Shown one piece after another: positions 46,472 to 55,615 of a stretch of 64,000 nucleotides of DNA. The translations under genes and the position numbers were made by a program. Source of the stretch: Rhodopseudomonas infernalis (lineage in GTDB: Bacteria > Pseudomonadota > Alphaproteobacteria > Rhizobiales > Xanthobacteraceae); NCBI RefSeq assembly GCF_022271405.1, contig NZ_JAJNAL010000006.1:100051-164050 (forward strand), written 5' to 3'. Below the pieces are notes generated by a model. The model saw only the letters and a program-made list of their open reading frames with translations, did no database searches and was not told the origin of the DNA. The first letter of the stretch is position 1, and every line of letters starts with the position of its first letter.

Positions 46472-48334
46472 CTACGGCGCCGTCGGGCGCGCCCACCAGG
46501 TTTCGGGCAGATAACCAGTCACCGCGGTTGCGTCGGGTCGTTCTATCCGATTCCAGCGGGCGATCCATTGCTCTTGGATGTTGTAGAGCGGGATCACGTA
46601 GAAGCCCGAGGTCAGCACGCGGTCGAGCGCACGCACCGCCGCCACGAAATCAGGCCGGCCTCGCGCAGCGACCATCGTTGCGATCAGCGCATCGATCGCC
46701 GGGTCCTTGACGCCCATGTAGTTACGCGTTCCCTGGATGTCGGCAGCTTCTGCCCCCCAGTAGAACGACTGCTCGTTGCCCGGCGACAGCGATTGGTCCC
46801 AGCGGTTCGGTATCATGTCGAAGTCGAACGTGATCCGTCGTTGGTCGAACTGCACCGCATCGACCACACGGACCGTGGCCTGCACGCCGATCCGCTTGAC
46901 GTCGCGCGCAAAAGCCAGCGCGATGCGTTCCTGCTCACGGCTGGTGACGAGGATCTCGAAGCTCAGCGGCTGATGCGTGTCACGCCGTCGCATCACCGTG
47001 CCGTCGAGTTGATAACCGGCCTCGGACAGCAGCATCAGCGCGCGGCGCAGCGCGGTGCGGTCGCGGCCGGACGCATCGCTGACCGGCAGCCGGTAGCTGC
47101 CGTCGACGAAGTCGCGCCGCAGCCGCGCCAGATACGGATGAAGCAGCTTCAATTCCTCGGGTCCGGCGGGGCGACCATAAGCGGACAATTCCGAGCCGGC
47201 GAAGTAACCGCCGGCGCGGCTGTAAAGATCGAAGAAGTAGTTGCGGTTGATCCAGGCAAAGTCGAACATCTGCATCAGTGCTTCGCGCACGCGGATGTCG
47301 GCGAACACCGGCCGGCGGGTGTTGAAGACCAGGAACTCCGTCGGCTGCGGGGTTCCGGGCTTGATGACGTCGCGGATCACATCGCCGCTGCGCGCTGCCG
47401 GAAAGTCGTAGCCGTCGTGCCAGCGCAGCGGCTCGGTTTCGACGCGGTAGTCGTAGATCGAACGTTTGAACGCTTCGAACTGTGAGTTCGCCTCACGGAA
47501 ATACTCGATGCGGACCTCGTCGAAGTTCCACAGTCCGCGATTGATCGGCAGCTCGCGGCCCCAGTAATCCGGATTGCGCGTCAGCGTGACACTGCTGCCG
47601 GCCTTCACGGCGCTGACGCGATACGGTCCCGATCCGATCGGCGGCGTCAGCGACGTGTCCTCGAACGTCTCGGTGTTCACCGCGTGTTTGGGGAAGATCG
47701 GCATCAGCCCGAGGATCAGCGGCAGCTCGCGATCCGGCACGTCGCCGAAATCGAACCGCACCGTACGAAGATCGGGAGCCGCGGCCCGGACCACCTTGGC
47801 GTAATAGAGCCGATGGTTAGGGCGGCCCTTGTCGCGCAGCAATTGCCAGGAGAACAACACGTCGTCGGCCGTCACCGGCATGCCGTCCGAAAATTTGGCG
47901 CGCGGATCAATGTGGAAGGTGACGTAGCTGCGGGCGTCGTCGGTCTCGACCGATCGTGCGAGCAAGCCATACAGCGTGAACGGCTCGTCATTGCCGCGGG
48001 CCATCAGGCTTTCGACCACATAGCCGCGGATACGCTGCACCGCGAGCCCGCGCACGATGAAGGGATTGAGGCTGTCGAAGGTCCCGAGCACGCCCTCGAC
48101 CAGCCGGCCGCCTTTAGGCGCGTCCGGGTTGGCGTAGGGCAGCGCGGTGAAGTCGGCGGGCAGGGCCGGCTCGCCGTGCATCGCCATCGCATGCGAGGGT
48201 TGGGCTGCGCCCGTTCCGGCTTCGGCGTCGCTGCCGGGCACACTCGCCATCACCTGAGCGATCAAAATCGCCAGCGCGGCCGCCAGCAGGCGTGCGCCGG
48301 TCGCGAATCGGCTGTGTGATTCGGTGTCGTCCAC
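46472..48334 (-). CDS. YejA-like ABC peptide/oligosaccharide substrate-binding protein
   Basis: Periplasmic binding protein of about 620 aa in the SBP_bac_5 family. A hydrophobic signal (LLAAALAILIAQVMASVPGSDAEA) is followed by HGEPALPADFTALPYANPDAPKGGRL, characteristic of the YejA branch, and YFREANSQFEAFKRSIYDYRVETEP. Relatives bind peptides such as microcin C. The start is uncertain: GTG 48334 puts a signal peptide at a sensible place, while a longer frame runs to 48481. No permease (yejB/E) or ATPase (yejF) genes are next to it. Confidence 0.82.
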   Translation of the reverse strand: MDDTESHSRFATGARLLAAALAILIAQVMASVPGSDAEAGTGAAQPSHAMAMHGEPALPADFTALPYANPDAPKGGRLVEGVLGTFDSLNPFIVRGLAVQRIRGYVVESLMARGNDEPFTLYGLLARSVETDDARSYVTFHIDPRAKFSDGMPVTADDVLFSWQLLRDKGRPNHRLYYAKVVRAAAPDLRTVRFDFGDVPDRELPLILGLMPIFPKHAVNTETFEDTSLTPPIGSGPYRVSAVKAGSSVTLTRNPDYWGRELPINRGLWNFDEVRIEYFREANSQFEAFKRSIYDYRVETEPLRWHDGYDFPAARSGDVIRDVIKPGTPQPTEFLVFNTRRPVFADIRVREALMQMFDFAWINRNYFFDLYSRAGGYFAGSELSAYGRPAGPEELKLLHPYLARLRRDFVDGSYRLPVSDASGRDRTALRRALMLLSEAGYQLDGTVMRRRDTHQPLSFEILVTSREQERIALAFARDVKRIGVQATVRVVDAVQFDQRRITFDFDMIPNRWDQSLSPGNEQSFYWGAEAADIQGTRNYMGVKDPAIDALIATMVAARGRPDFVAAVRALDRVLTSGFYVIPLYNIQEQWIARWNRIERPDATAVTGYLPETWWARPTAP

Positions 48335-48553
48335 CCAAAAGGATTTACCACAAGGGAGTGATCGAACGGGTCGCGGATGATTGCCGCCATTGATCTTTTC
48401 GTATGCCGTTGTATTGAAAGCGAGCACGCGGCGACGCCTGACCGGATCGTCACGTAACTGCCTCAATTGGCTCAGAGACACCGGCCCAACGGCCAGATTC
48501 CGGCCCCCGCGACGCTGCGGGGGGCGCGACCGTTTCAGAAAGGGTTTTCCGCA

Positions 48554-49345
48554 ATGAAGTCTTGCAACTTGGTCGCGTCGGCCGGGCCGCGCGGGCGGGC
48601 ATTAGCTCTGCTGACGGCGGCGGCTGTTTCCGCCCTGGCCGTCGCTTCCGCCGCGCAAGCGCAAGCCCCGCAGCCGCCGGCAGCCCAAAAGGCCGCTCCC
48701 GCCCCGAAGGCGGCACCCAAGGCCGCGCCGAAAGGCGGTCCTGCCGCGCAGGCGCCGGCCGCTGGAGCGCCGGCCGCCGGTCAGGCGCAGGAACAGCAGC
48801 AGGTTCAGTTGATCTACGCGCCCTGGACCAAGTTCTGTCTGAAGGGCCAGGACGCGAACGCCAAGCAGGTCTGCTTCACCGGCAAGGACGGCCGCATCGA
48901 GTCCGGCCAGCCGGTGATCGCCGCCGTGATCATCGAGCCGGAAGGCGAGCCGAAGAAGATCCTGCGCGTGACGCTGCCGCTCGGCATGCAGCTCGTGCAC
49001 GGCACCCGCATCATCGTCGACAACAACCCGCCGCAGCAGAGCCCCTATGTGATCTGCTTCGCCAACGGCTGCATGTCAGACTACGAAGCCACGCCGGAAA
49101 TGATCGCCAACATGAAGAAGGGCCAGAACCTCGTGGTTCAGGCGATCAATTCCAACGGCGCGCCGCTGACGCTGCCGCTGCCGCTGGCCGAGTTCGCCAA
49201 GGCCTATGACGGCCCGCCGACCGACCCGAAGCAGTTCGAAGAGACCCAGAAGAAGCTGCAGGAAGAGCTGCAGAAGCGTGCCGAAGAGCAGCGCAAGAAG
49301 CTCGAAGCGCAGGCGCCTGCCGGCGCCAATCCGGCCGCCAAGTAA
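48554..49345 (+). CDS. Invasion-associated locus B (IalB) family protein
   Basis: Exported protein of 263 aa. The signal peptide is RALALLTAAAVSALAVASAAQA. A Pro/Ala/Lys-rich linker (about 38-80) leads to an IalB domain with paired cysteines (APWTKFCLKG and KQVCFTGKDGR, later YVICFANGCMSDYEAT). The C-terminus is a charged helix of Gln/Glu/Lys repeats (QKKLQEELQKRAEEQRKKLEAQ). The IalB family is named for a Bartonella protein involved in red-cell invasion; in free-living relatives the role is unclear. Start ATG 48554 was chosen for the signal peptide. A strong terminator follows. Confidence 0.85.
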   Translation: MKSCNLVASAGPRGRALALLTAAAVSALAVASAAQAQAPQPPAAQKAAPAPKAAPKAAPKGGPAAQAPAAGAPAAGQAQEQQQVQLIYAPWTKFCLKGQDANAKQVCFTGKDGRIESGQPVIAAVIIEPEGEPKKILRVTLPLGMQLVHGTRIIVDNNPPQQSPYVICFANGCMSDYEATPEMIANMKKGQNLVVQAINSNGAPLTLPLPLAEFAKAYDGPPTDPKQFEETQKKLQEELQKRAEEQRKKLEAQAPAGANPAAK

Positions 49346-49369
49346 CGGCGGGTCTTTCGCGAATAAAAG

Positions 49370-49399
49370 AGGGCGCCCCAACGGGCGCCCTTTGTGTTT
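49370..49399 (+). terminator. Intrinsic terminator after the IalB gene
   Basis: A perfect 9-bp stem, AGGGCGCCC and GGGCGCCCT, with a CAAC loop is followed by TTGTGTTTG. It lies 25 bp after the stop. It is the strongest terminator-like structure in the window. Confidence 0.88.
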
Positions 49400-49462
49400 G
49401 TGGAGGTGGGTAAGGTCGATGCAGCAGCGAGGTCCGCGGCGCGCAGCCAGAATCCGTGCGAA

Positions 49463-49795
49463 CTAATTGAGCGACGAGTTGCGTGGCCGATAGCCGCCGC
49501 CCTTGTCCCTCACGAAGATTTCGGCGACCTGCGAATGCCGGATCGGCTCGCCGGAATCATCGGGCAGCAAATTCTGCTCGGACACATAGGCGACGTATTC
49601 CGACTCCGCGTTCTCGGCGAGCAGGTGATAGAATGGCTGGTCCTTGTGCGGCCGGACCTCTTCCGGGATCGACAGCCACCATTCCTCGGTGTTGTTGAAC
49701 TCAGGATCGATATCGAACACCACGCCGCGGAATGAAAATATCCGGTGGCGGACGATCTGTCCGATCTGGAATTTGGCGGTTCGCGTTTTGATCAT
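49463..49795 (-). CDS. hspQ: Heat shock protein HspQ
   Basis: HspQ of 110 aa, a hemimethylated-DNA-binding/Lon specificity factor in enterobacteria. Typical segments: AKFQIGQIVRHRIFSFRGVVFDIDPEFNNTEEW, PFYHLLAENAESEYVAYVSEQNL, and PIRHSQVAEIF. No extra domains. The gene is monocistronic and convergent with the IalB gene. It is well conserved in alphaproteobacteria; whether it also regulates Lon here is inferred. Confidence 0.9.
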   Translation of the reverse strand: MIKTRTAKFQIGQIVRHRIFSFRGVVFDIDPEFNNTEEWWLSIPEEVRPHKDQPFYHLLAENAESEYVAYVSEQNLLPDDSGEPIRHSQVAEIFVRDKGGGYRPRNSSLN

Positions 49796-50151
49796 CGGAG
49801 TCGCATAGACCAGGATTGCTGCCGATGCTAGTGCCTCGGTTTGAACGATCTTTCAACTGAAGTGCTAGAACGTTGTTTTCGTGCGTTTTCTTGCCGCCGG
49901 CGCCGGGCTTTTCGGAGCTCGTCCGGCGCGCCGGGCTGCCATGTCACGATCCCGTGCCCGGACGGTCGGTTGGCTGTTAGCCCTCGCGGGCTAACTTCTT
50001 ACCGCTCGGCGCAAAGCGGACAGCGAAGAAAATGACATAATCGTTCTTGTGGGTCGCCTCGTCCGCAGGCTGGGGGATTTGAAAGCGTTCTAATTCGCTG
50101 GCATTCCGTCGATCTTTGAACTGCAGCATAATGTGTTCTCGATGGAACAGC
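49796..50151. other. Divergent region between hspQ and the AraC-type regulator
   Basis: About 355 bp. It contains a perfect inverted repeat GTTAGCCC-TCGC-GGGCTAAC at 49976-49995 followed by TTCTTACC, terminator-like on the plus strand although no coding gene ends there. The stretch nearest the regulator (50080-50150) is AT-richer and may hold its promoter. I found no Fur or Irr box. Confidence 0.4.
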
Positions 50152-51081
50152 ATGATGCATCACGCTTACGACCGAATTTTCGATAGTTTTCGGATCCTCG
50201 ACAGCAACAATCAGCTCATCGAGGATGTCTTCGCCCAACATGCGCTCTGGCTCGACCAACCGGGTTGCGCGATCCAGCGCACGGATTTCGAGTTGCCGGG
50301 CGACATGCGCACCGACGGTGTCCTGAAACCCGGTCTCTATCTGTCGATCGTGCTGGAGGGCGCAGGCGAGGGTGGTCCGCTGGAGGGCGATGGACGGCAG
50401 CGTTACGGTGAGAACGACTTGATCGCCATGGCGCTGCGTGAAGCCACGCGATGCGGTGGTGCGGCCGTGCGGGGCGCGCATATGCGCGCGATCGGGGTCG
50501 CATTTCCGTTGACCTCGATCAGCGCGCTCGGGCTCGAGCCCGATTTCATGGACCTGTTCAGCAAGACCGATCAGACGCTTCTCTATACGAAGGCAAAAGC
50601 GCCGCCGCGCGTGCAGGCTGTCGCCGCGGAGATGCTGAAGCCCACTATCGGGGGGCACGCCGGGCAATTGCTGCTCGGGGCGCAGGCGACCGAGATTCTG
50701 ACCCGATCGATGTTCGTGCTGCGGCATCAGATCGACCTCGACGGCCCGACCGGGAACAAGCGCGACAGGCTGCAGGCGATCCGGGAATTGGTGCAGTCAG
50801 ATCTGCGACACTCCTGGAGTATTGCGGAATTAGCCGATCGCGCCGGTTTTAGCCGCCGCACCTTCAATCTGCAGTTCCGCGCGGCGTACGGGGTGAGCGC
50901 CAGCGACTATCTACGTGCACTGCGGCTCGACGCGGCCAGGGATGCCCTGGTGCATCAGAACATGTCGATTGCGGATGCCGCCTATCACGTCGGCTATACC
51001 CATCCTGCCAACTTCGCCACCGCATTCCGACGCCGTTTCGGCTGCGCGCCGAGCCAATGTCGGGACGAGAAGATGGCTTGA
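50152..51081 (+). CDS. AraC family regulator, PchR-like
   Basis: Regulator of about 309 aa. The N-terminal half is a cupin-like sensor without a clear metal motif, and the C-terminal 100 residues hold the AraC double helix-turn-helix (IAELADRAGFSRRTFNLQFRAAYGVSASDYLRALRL, then IADAAYHVGYTHPANFATAFRRRFGCAPSQ). Resemblance to PchR/RhrA-type regulators, which sense ferric siderophores, is by position: it lies 150 bp upstream of a TonB siderophore receptor on the same strand. The start may lie at any of several ATGs between 50116 and 50152; the last gives the best protein start. Confidence 0.85.
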   Translation: MMHHAYDRIFDSFRILDSNNQLIEDVFAQHALWLDQPGCAIQRTDFELPGDMRTDGVLKPGLYLSIVLEGAGEGGPLEGDGRQRYGENDLIAMALREATRCGGAAVRGAHMRAIGVAFPLTSISALGLEPDFMDLFSKTDQTLLYTKAKAPPRVQAVAAEMLKPTIGGHAGQLLLGAQATEILTRSMFVLRHQIDLDGPTGNKRDRLQAIRELVQSDLRHSWSIAELADRAGFSRRTFNLQFRAAYGVSASDYLRALRLDAARDALVHQNMSIADAAYHVGYTHPANFATAFRRRFGCAPSQCRDEKMA

Positions 51082-51231
51082 TCGGCCGCACGTGATCCGC
51101 GGGTCATAGTCTGCCGGATCTCGAACGCTTCAACACGCGATCAAAGATAATCGGCGCAAGCGCAAAGGCGAGTCTCTGTCAAATTTGGTTATTCCCTGAG
51201 CACGGCCACTGTGGTCGCGATGGGGATTTCG

Positions 51232-53556
51232 ATGACACTGCGATCAGGCGACCTGGCGCCGAACACGTTCAAAGCGGCACTCACTCTGGCTGCCGTCGGG
51301 CTTGGCTTGCAGGTCGCTCCGGCATGGGCGCAGTCGTCGCAGAGGGCATCAGGAACAGCGCTTCCAGCCGTGATGGTCGATGCGCCAAACCGGTCACGCC
51401 CAGCGGCGCAGGCAACGCGGCGCGCTCCCACGGCCGCGACCGGACAGAGCAGGGTGCGTCGCAATGCGGGCATCGCTGCGCCGGTTGCGCCAACCGGGGA
51501 GCATACGGCGGGCGAGCGCGCCAATGGGCCCGTGGCAGGTTATCTCGCCACCCGCAGCGCCAGCGGCACCAAGACCGATACGCCACTGCTCGAAACGCCG
51601 CAGGCGATCTCCATCGTCACCCGTGACCAGATCCGGACGCAGGGGGCGCAGACGGTGATGGAGGCGCTGCACTACACGCCTGCGGTGTCGCTGGAGTCCT
51701 ACAACGACGGCGCCTTCTTCGACTCGGTCAAGATCCGGGGCTTCGATGCGCCGCGCTACCTCGACGGCCTGCGGATTCCCACGGACTCCTCGATGTTCGC
51801 AGTGCCGCGGATCGAGACTTATGGCCTGAAGCGGATCGAGGTGCTGAAGGGCCCGTCGTCGGGCCTTTATGGCCAGTCCGAGCCCGGCGGCCTTCTCAAC
51901 ATGATCAGCAAGCGGCCGCAGGATCGCGCGCACTACGAAGTGCAGGGCACGTTCGGATCGTTCGATCGTCTGCAGGGCGCGTTCGACATCGGCGGTCCCG
52001 TCGACAAGAATGGCGAGTTGCTTTACCGCATCGTGGGTCTAGCCAGGCAGAGCGACACCCAGACCAATTTCGTCCAGGACAACAAGCTCTTCATCGCGCC
52101 GAGCCTGACCTGGCGGCCGTCCGTGGACACCAGCTTCACGGTGCTGTCGCACTATCAGAAGATCGACAACAAGGGCTATCAGCAATATGTGCCCGGCCAG
52201 GTGACGCTGTTGCCGAGCGCAGCCGGTCGGCTGTCGCGCAGCACTTATCTCGGTGAGCCCGGCCACGACCGTTACGTGCTGGAGCAGTCGTCGGTCGGCT
52301 ATGCATTCGAGCATCGTTTCGACAACAATCTGCAGTTCCGCCAGAACCTGCGCTACATGGAAGTGTCGAACGACATGGTTGCGATGCGCGGCGATGCCTT
52401 CATGGCGCCCCGCACCTTTCTGCGCACGCCGATCCTCGTCAACACCAAGGCTAGCAACTTCACCATCGACAATCAGCTGCAGGCCGATTTCCGGACCGGG
52501 CCGATGACGCATAAGGTGCTTGCCGGATTCGACTATTTGAACACGCGCAGCACGAATGACAGCAAATACGGCGCGCCGGTATCGCCGATCGACGTCTTCA
52601 ATCCCGTCTATGGCCGCCCGATCCCGCCGGTCAGCTCGCTATTCCAAGCAATCAATTTCGACAGCAGGGCAAGCCAGGCCGGCATCTATCTGCAGGACCA
52701 GATCAAGCTCGACCGCTGGACGCTGTCGCTGACCGGCAGGCAGGACTGGGCCAGCAGCAACGTCAACAGCATCGACGGCTTCTTCCCGCCGCCGGGACGC
52801 TATGTGCAGAGCGATTCTGCGATGACTGGACGCGTCGGTCTCAACTATCTGTTCGACATCGGCCTGTCGCCCTATGCCAATTACTCGACCTCGTTCGTCC
52901 CGAATTCGGGCGCGACCATCACGGGTAGCACGTTCAGGCCGACGACGGGCGAAGGCAAGGAAATCGGCATCAAGTTCATGCCGCGCGGGACCAACCTGAT
53001 GTTCACCGCAGCACTGTTCGATATCGAGCAGAAGGATGTGCTGACGTCCAACCCCAGCAATCCATTCTATAACGTGCAGACGGACTCGGCGCGCGTGCGC
53101 GGCATCGAATTCGAGGCGCGTGGCAATGTCACCCGCGAATTCGAGGTCGTCGCCGGCTACAGCCACCTCGATCCGAAGGTGACGAACAGCATTGCCGGCA
53201 ATAGCGGCAAGTATCTGCCCAACGTCAATCGCGACCAGGCCTCGCTCTGGGGCAAATACACTTGGTACGATGGCGGGCTGGCAGGTCTCGGCCTTGGTGC
53301 CGGTGTCCGTTATGTCGGCGAGAATTACGGCGACTCCGCCAATGCGCTCTATATCCCGTCCTATACGGTAGTCGACGCTGCCATCAGCTACGATTTCGGT
53401 TATCTGCGGCCGGATTTGAAGGGCTTCCGGGCGCAGATTAACGCCACCAACCTGGCCAACACCTATTACGTCACGTCCTGTCGCAGTGGTCTGGCCTATT
53501 GCGGATTGGGCGCCGGCCGCGCGGTGCTCGGTACGCTGACCTATGCCTGGAACTAA
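51232..53556 (+). CDS. TonB-dependent siderophore receptor
   Basis: Outer-membrane receptor of 774 aa. The signal peptide ends at AWAQ. A Pro/Ala-rich stretch comes before the plug domain (TPLLETPQAISIVTRDQIRTQGAQTVMEALHYTPAV, then VKIRGFDAPRYLDG and YGLKRIEVLKGPSSGLYGQSEPGGLLNMISKRP), diagnostic of the FhuA/FpvA-type ferric siderophore group. The barrel ends NATNLANTYYVTSCRSGLAYCGLGAGRAVLGTLTYAW, with the usual aromatic C-terminus. The last part has a CRSGLAYCG loop common in hydroxamate receptors. Start ATG 51232 has GGGGA upstream; GTG 51211 and ATG 51220 are alternatives. Confidence 0.92.
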   Translation: MTLRSGDLAPNTFKAALTLAAVGLGLQVAPAWAQSSQRASGTALPAVMVDAPNRSRPAAQATRRAPTAATGQSRVRRNAGIAAPVAPTGEHTAGERANGPVAGYLATRSASGTKTDTPLLETPQAISIVTRDQIRTQGAQTVMEALHYTPAVSLESYNDGAFFDSVKIRGFDAPRYLDGLRIPTDSSMFAVPRIETYGLKRIEVLKGPSSGLYGQSEPGGLLNMISKRPQDRAHYEVQGTFGSFDRLQGAFDIGGPVDKNGELLYRIVGLARQSDTQTNFVQDNKLFIAPSLTWRPSVDTSFTVLSHYQKIDNKGYQQYVPGQVTLLPSAAGRLSRSTYLGEPGHDRYVLEQSSVGYAFEHRFDNNLQFRQNLRYMEVSNDMVAMRGDAFMAPRTFLRTPILVNTKASNFTIDNQLQADFRTGPMTHKVLAGFDYLNTRSTNDSKYGAPVSPIDVFNPVYGRPIPPVSSLFQAINFDSRASQAGIYLQDQIKLDRWTLSLTGRQDWASSNVNSIDGFFPPPGRYVQSDSAMTGRVGLNYLFDIGLSPYANYSTSFVPNSGATITGSTFRPTTGEGKEIGIKFMPRGTNLMFTAALFDIEQKDVLTSNPSNPFYNVQTDSARVRGIEFEARGNVTREFEVVAGYSHLDPKVTNSIAGNSGKYLPNVNRDQASLWGKYTWYDGGLAGLGLGAGVRYVGENYGDSANALYIPSYTVVDAAISYDFGYLRPDLKGFRAQINATNLANTYYVTSCRSGLAYCGLGAGRAVLGTLTYAWN

Positions 53557-53568
53557 GGGAGCGCTGGC

Positions 53569-54729
53569 TTGACGTCCGGTCATTCATCGCTGCGCAAATG
53601 GATGTGGGTGCATAAATGGTCCAGCATCATCTGCACCACCCTCATGCTGATGCTGTGCGTGACCGGACTGCCATTGATCTTCCATCACGAGATCGATGAT
53701 CTGTTGCATGAGCAAGTGAAACCGGCGCCGGTGGCGGCGGGAACTCCGTTGGCCAATCTCGATCAGGTGATCGCGAGCACGCTTGCGCATGAGCCCGGCC
53801 ATGTCCCGCATTTCCTGATCTGGGATCCGGATGATGCTGCGACGGTGCTGGTCAGCATCGGCAAGTCAATCGACGGCGACCCGGCCGACAATCGCCTCGC
53901 CAAAGTGGATGCCTATCGCGCCACCTATCTTGAAGCGCCCGATGTCACGGGCCGCTTCACTTACATCATGCTGAAACTGCACACCGACATGTTCGCAGGG
54001 CTGCCGGGCAAGCTGTTCCTCGGTCTGATGGGCTTTCTGTTCTGCATCGCCATCGTTTCCGGCATCGTTGTGTATGCGCCTTCGATGCGGAAGCTTCGCT
54101 TCGGGGCCTATCGCAGGGATCGGCCGCGGATCGTGCGATGGCTCGATATTCATAATTTGTCCGGCATCCTGCTGGTGATGTGGATGCTGGTGGTCGGCTT
54201 CACCGGGGTGATCAACACCTGGGCCGATCTCGTGCTCAAGGTGTGGGAGTTCGGCCAGCTCGGCGAAATGACGGCGCCCTACAAGGATCGGCCACTGCCG
54301 GTGAATCCCGCGTCCATCGATGCCGCAGTCAATCTTGCGCGCAAGATCGCGCCAGACATGAAGCCGGCTTTTGTCGCATTTCCCGGTTCGATCTTCAGCA
54401 GCCGCGCGCACTATGCCGTCTTCATGCGCGGCAACACGCCACTGACGTCGCGGCTTGCCCGGCCGGTGCTGATCGACGCGCAGACCGGCGCCTTTACCGA
54501 GACCAGGGACCTGCCATGGTATGTCAAAACCCTGCTGATCTCGCAGCCGCTACATTTCGGCGACTATGGCGGACTGCCGCTGCGGATCATCTGGGCAATC
54601 CTCGATATCGTCACCATCGTGGTGCTGATCACAGGACTCTATCTGTGGCTCCGGCGACGACAACCGGTCAGGGCTCGCACGCGATCGCATGCTGAGGCGA
54701 GCCAAGCCGAGCAGGTGCTCTCGTCATGA
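53569..54729 (+). CDS. PepSY-associated membrane protein (PiuB-type)
   Basis: Membrane protein of 386 aa of the PepSY_TM family: four main helices (starting near residues 17, 143, 197 and 340), with HKWSSIICTTLMLMLCVTGLPLIFHHEIDDLL at the start and LDIHNLSGILLVMWMLVVGFTGVINTW in the middle. Such proteins accompany ferric-siderophore receptors and are thought to reduce or handle iron in the periplasm. TTG start at 53569, with GGAG before it and 12 bp after the receptor gene. The next gene overlaps by four bases. Confidence 0.88.
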   Translation: MTSGHSSLRKWMWVHKWSSIICTTLMLMLCVTGLPLIFHHEIDDLLHEQVKPAPVAAGTPLANLDQVIASTLAHEPGHVPHFLIWDPDDAATVLVSIGKSIDGDPADNRLAKVDAYRATYLEAPDVTGRFTYIMLKLHTDMFAGLPGKLFLGLMGFLFCIAIVSGIVVYAPSMRKLRFGAYRRDRPRIVRWLDIHNLSGILLVMWMLVVGFTGVINTWADLVLKVWEFGQLGEMTAPYKDRPLPVNPASIDAAVNLARKIAPDMKPAFVAFPGSIFSSRAHYAVFMRGNTPLTSRLARPVLIDAQTGAFTETRDLPWYVKTLLISQPLHFGDYGGLPLRIIWAILDIVTIVVLITGLYLWLRRRQPVRARTRSHAEASQAEQVLSS

Positions 54730-54944
54730 CGGATCCGGCGTTGCCGCAACACAGCGCGCGTTCCGATCGTCAGACCATCGGGCAGATCTTCCGCATGCCG
54801 ACTGTGATCGGCGTGCTCAGCTCGATCGGCCTGGTGTCCGCGCTGGTCGGCGACGACGTATGGGATGGCGTGTCGTGGCTAACGCTGGGCCTTGCGATTG
54901 CGTTGTTCGCTTACTTTCTGCTTCGGCCGCGCCGCATGTCGTGA
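54726..54944 (+). CDS. Small two-helix membrane protein of siderophore operon
   Basis: Protein of 72 aa with two hydrophobic segments (about residues 26-41 and 48-66), beginning MTDPALPQHSARSDRQTIGQI. Its ATG overlaps the PepSY stop, indicating coupled translation. I recall similar small proteins accompanying PepSY proteins in siderophore operons of other alphaproteobacteria. Its role is unknown, perhaps accessory to the PepSY protein. Confidence 0.75.
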   Translation: MTDPALPQHSARSDRQTIGQIFRMPTVIGVLSSIGLVSALVGDDVWDGVSWLTLGLAIALFAYFLLRPRRMS

Positions 54945-54970
54945 GCGCGTTCATACAGGGGGGCATCAGC

Positions 54971-55615
54971 ATGGGATTCGGCTTCAAGGGCCCGCGCGCG
55001 GGACAGGTCATCGCTGATGAGGCAGCTTTACGCACGGTGTATCCCGAAGTGTCCAATCCGGTGCGCGACAAGGCGATTGATCATATCGACGACTTCGCGC
55101 GGCAGTTCATCGCGCTCTCGCCGTTTTTCTGCATCGGATCGAGCCGACCCGACAGCCTCGCGGATGTGTCGCCGCGCGGCGGCGAGCCGGGCTTTGTCCA
55201 TGTGCTCGACGACAAACGGATCGCATTTCCGGACCGGCCCGGCAACAACCGGCTGGATACGCTGACCAACCTCGTGCATGCGCCAGCGGCAGGATTGCTG
55301 TTCCTGATCCCCGGCTTCGAGGAGACCCTGCGCATCAACGGGACGGCTTCGATCACAACCGATGCTGAACTGATGGAGCGCTTTATGGCCGATGGCAAAC
55401 TGCCGCGTTCGGTCATCGTGGTGGAGGTGGTCGAAGTCTATCTACATTGTAGCAAGGCGCTGAAGCGGTCCGAGCTGTGGAATCCAGACAAGCGCATCGA
55501 TCGATCGGTGCTGCCGACCTGGGGGCAGATGCTGCGAAAGCAGGGACGCGCATTCGTGCCGGCCAAACTGATCGACTTCGTGATCGGCCAGGACGCCAAG
55601 CGAAACCTGTATTGA
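54971..55615 (+). CDS. Pyridoxamine-phosphate-oxidase-like FMN split-barrel protein
   Basis: Protein of 214 aa with a split-barrel flavin-binding fold. The cofactor contacts follow the PPOX pattern: CIGSSRPDSLADVSPRGGEPGFVHVLDDKRIAFPDRPGNNRLDTLTNL, then FLIPGFEETLRINGTASI. This is the subgroup named after DR2398/MSMEG_1061. It starts 26 bp after the small membrane protein gene, so it is probably the fifth gene of the iron unit. Its enzymatic role is not known; flavin-dependent reduction or release of the imported iron complex is a reasonable inference. Confidence 0.85.
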   Translation: MGFGFKGPRAGQVIADEAALRTVYPEVSNPVRDKAIDHIDDFARQFIALSPFFCIGSSRPDSLADVSPRGGEPGFVHVLDDKRIAFPDRPGNNRLDTLTNLVHAPAAGLLFLIPGFEETLRINGTASITTDAELMERFMADGKLPRSVIVVEVVEVYLHCSKALKRSELWNPDKRIDRSVLPTWGQMLRKQGRAFVPAKLIDFVIGQDAKRNLY

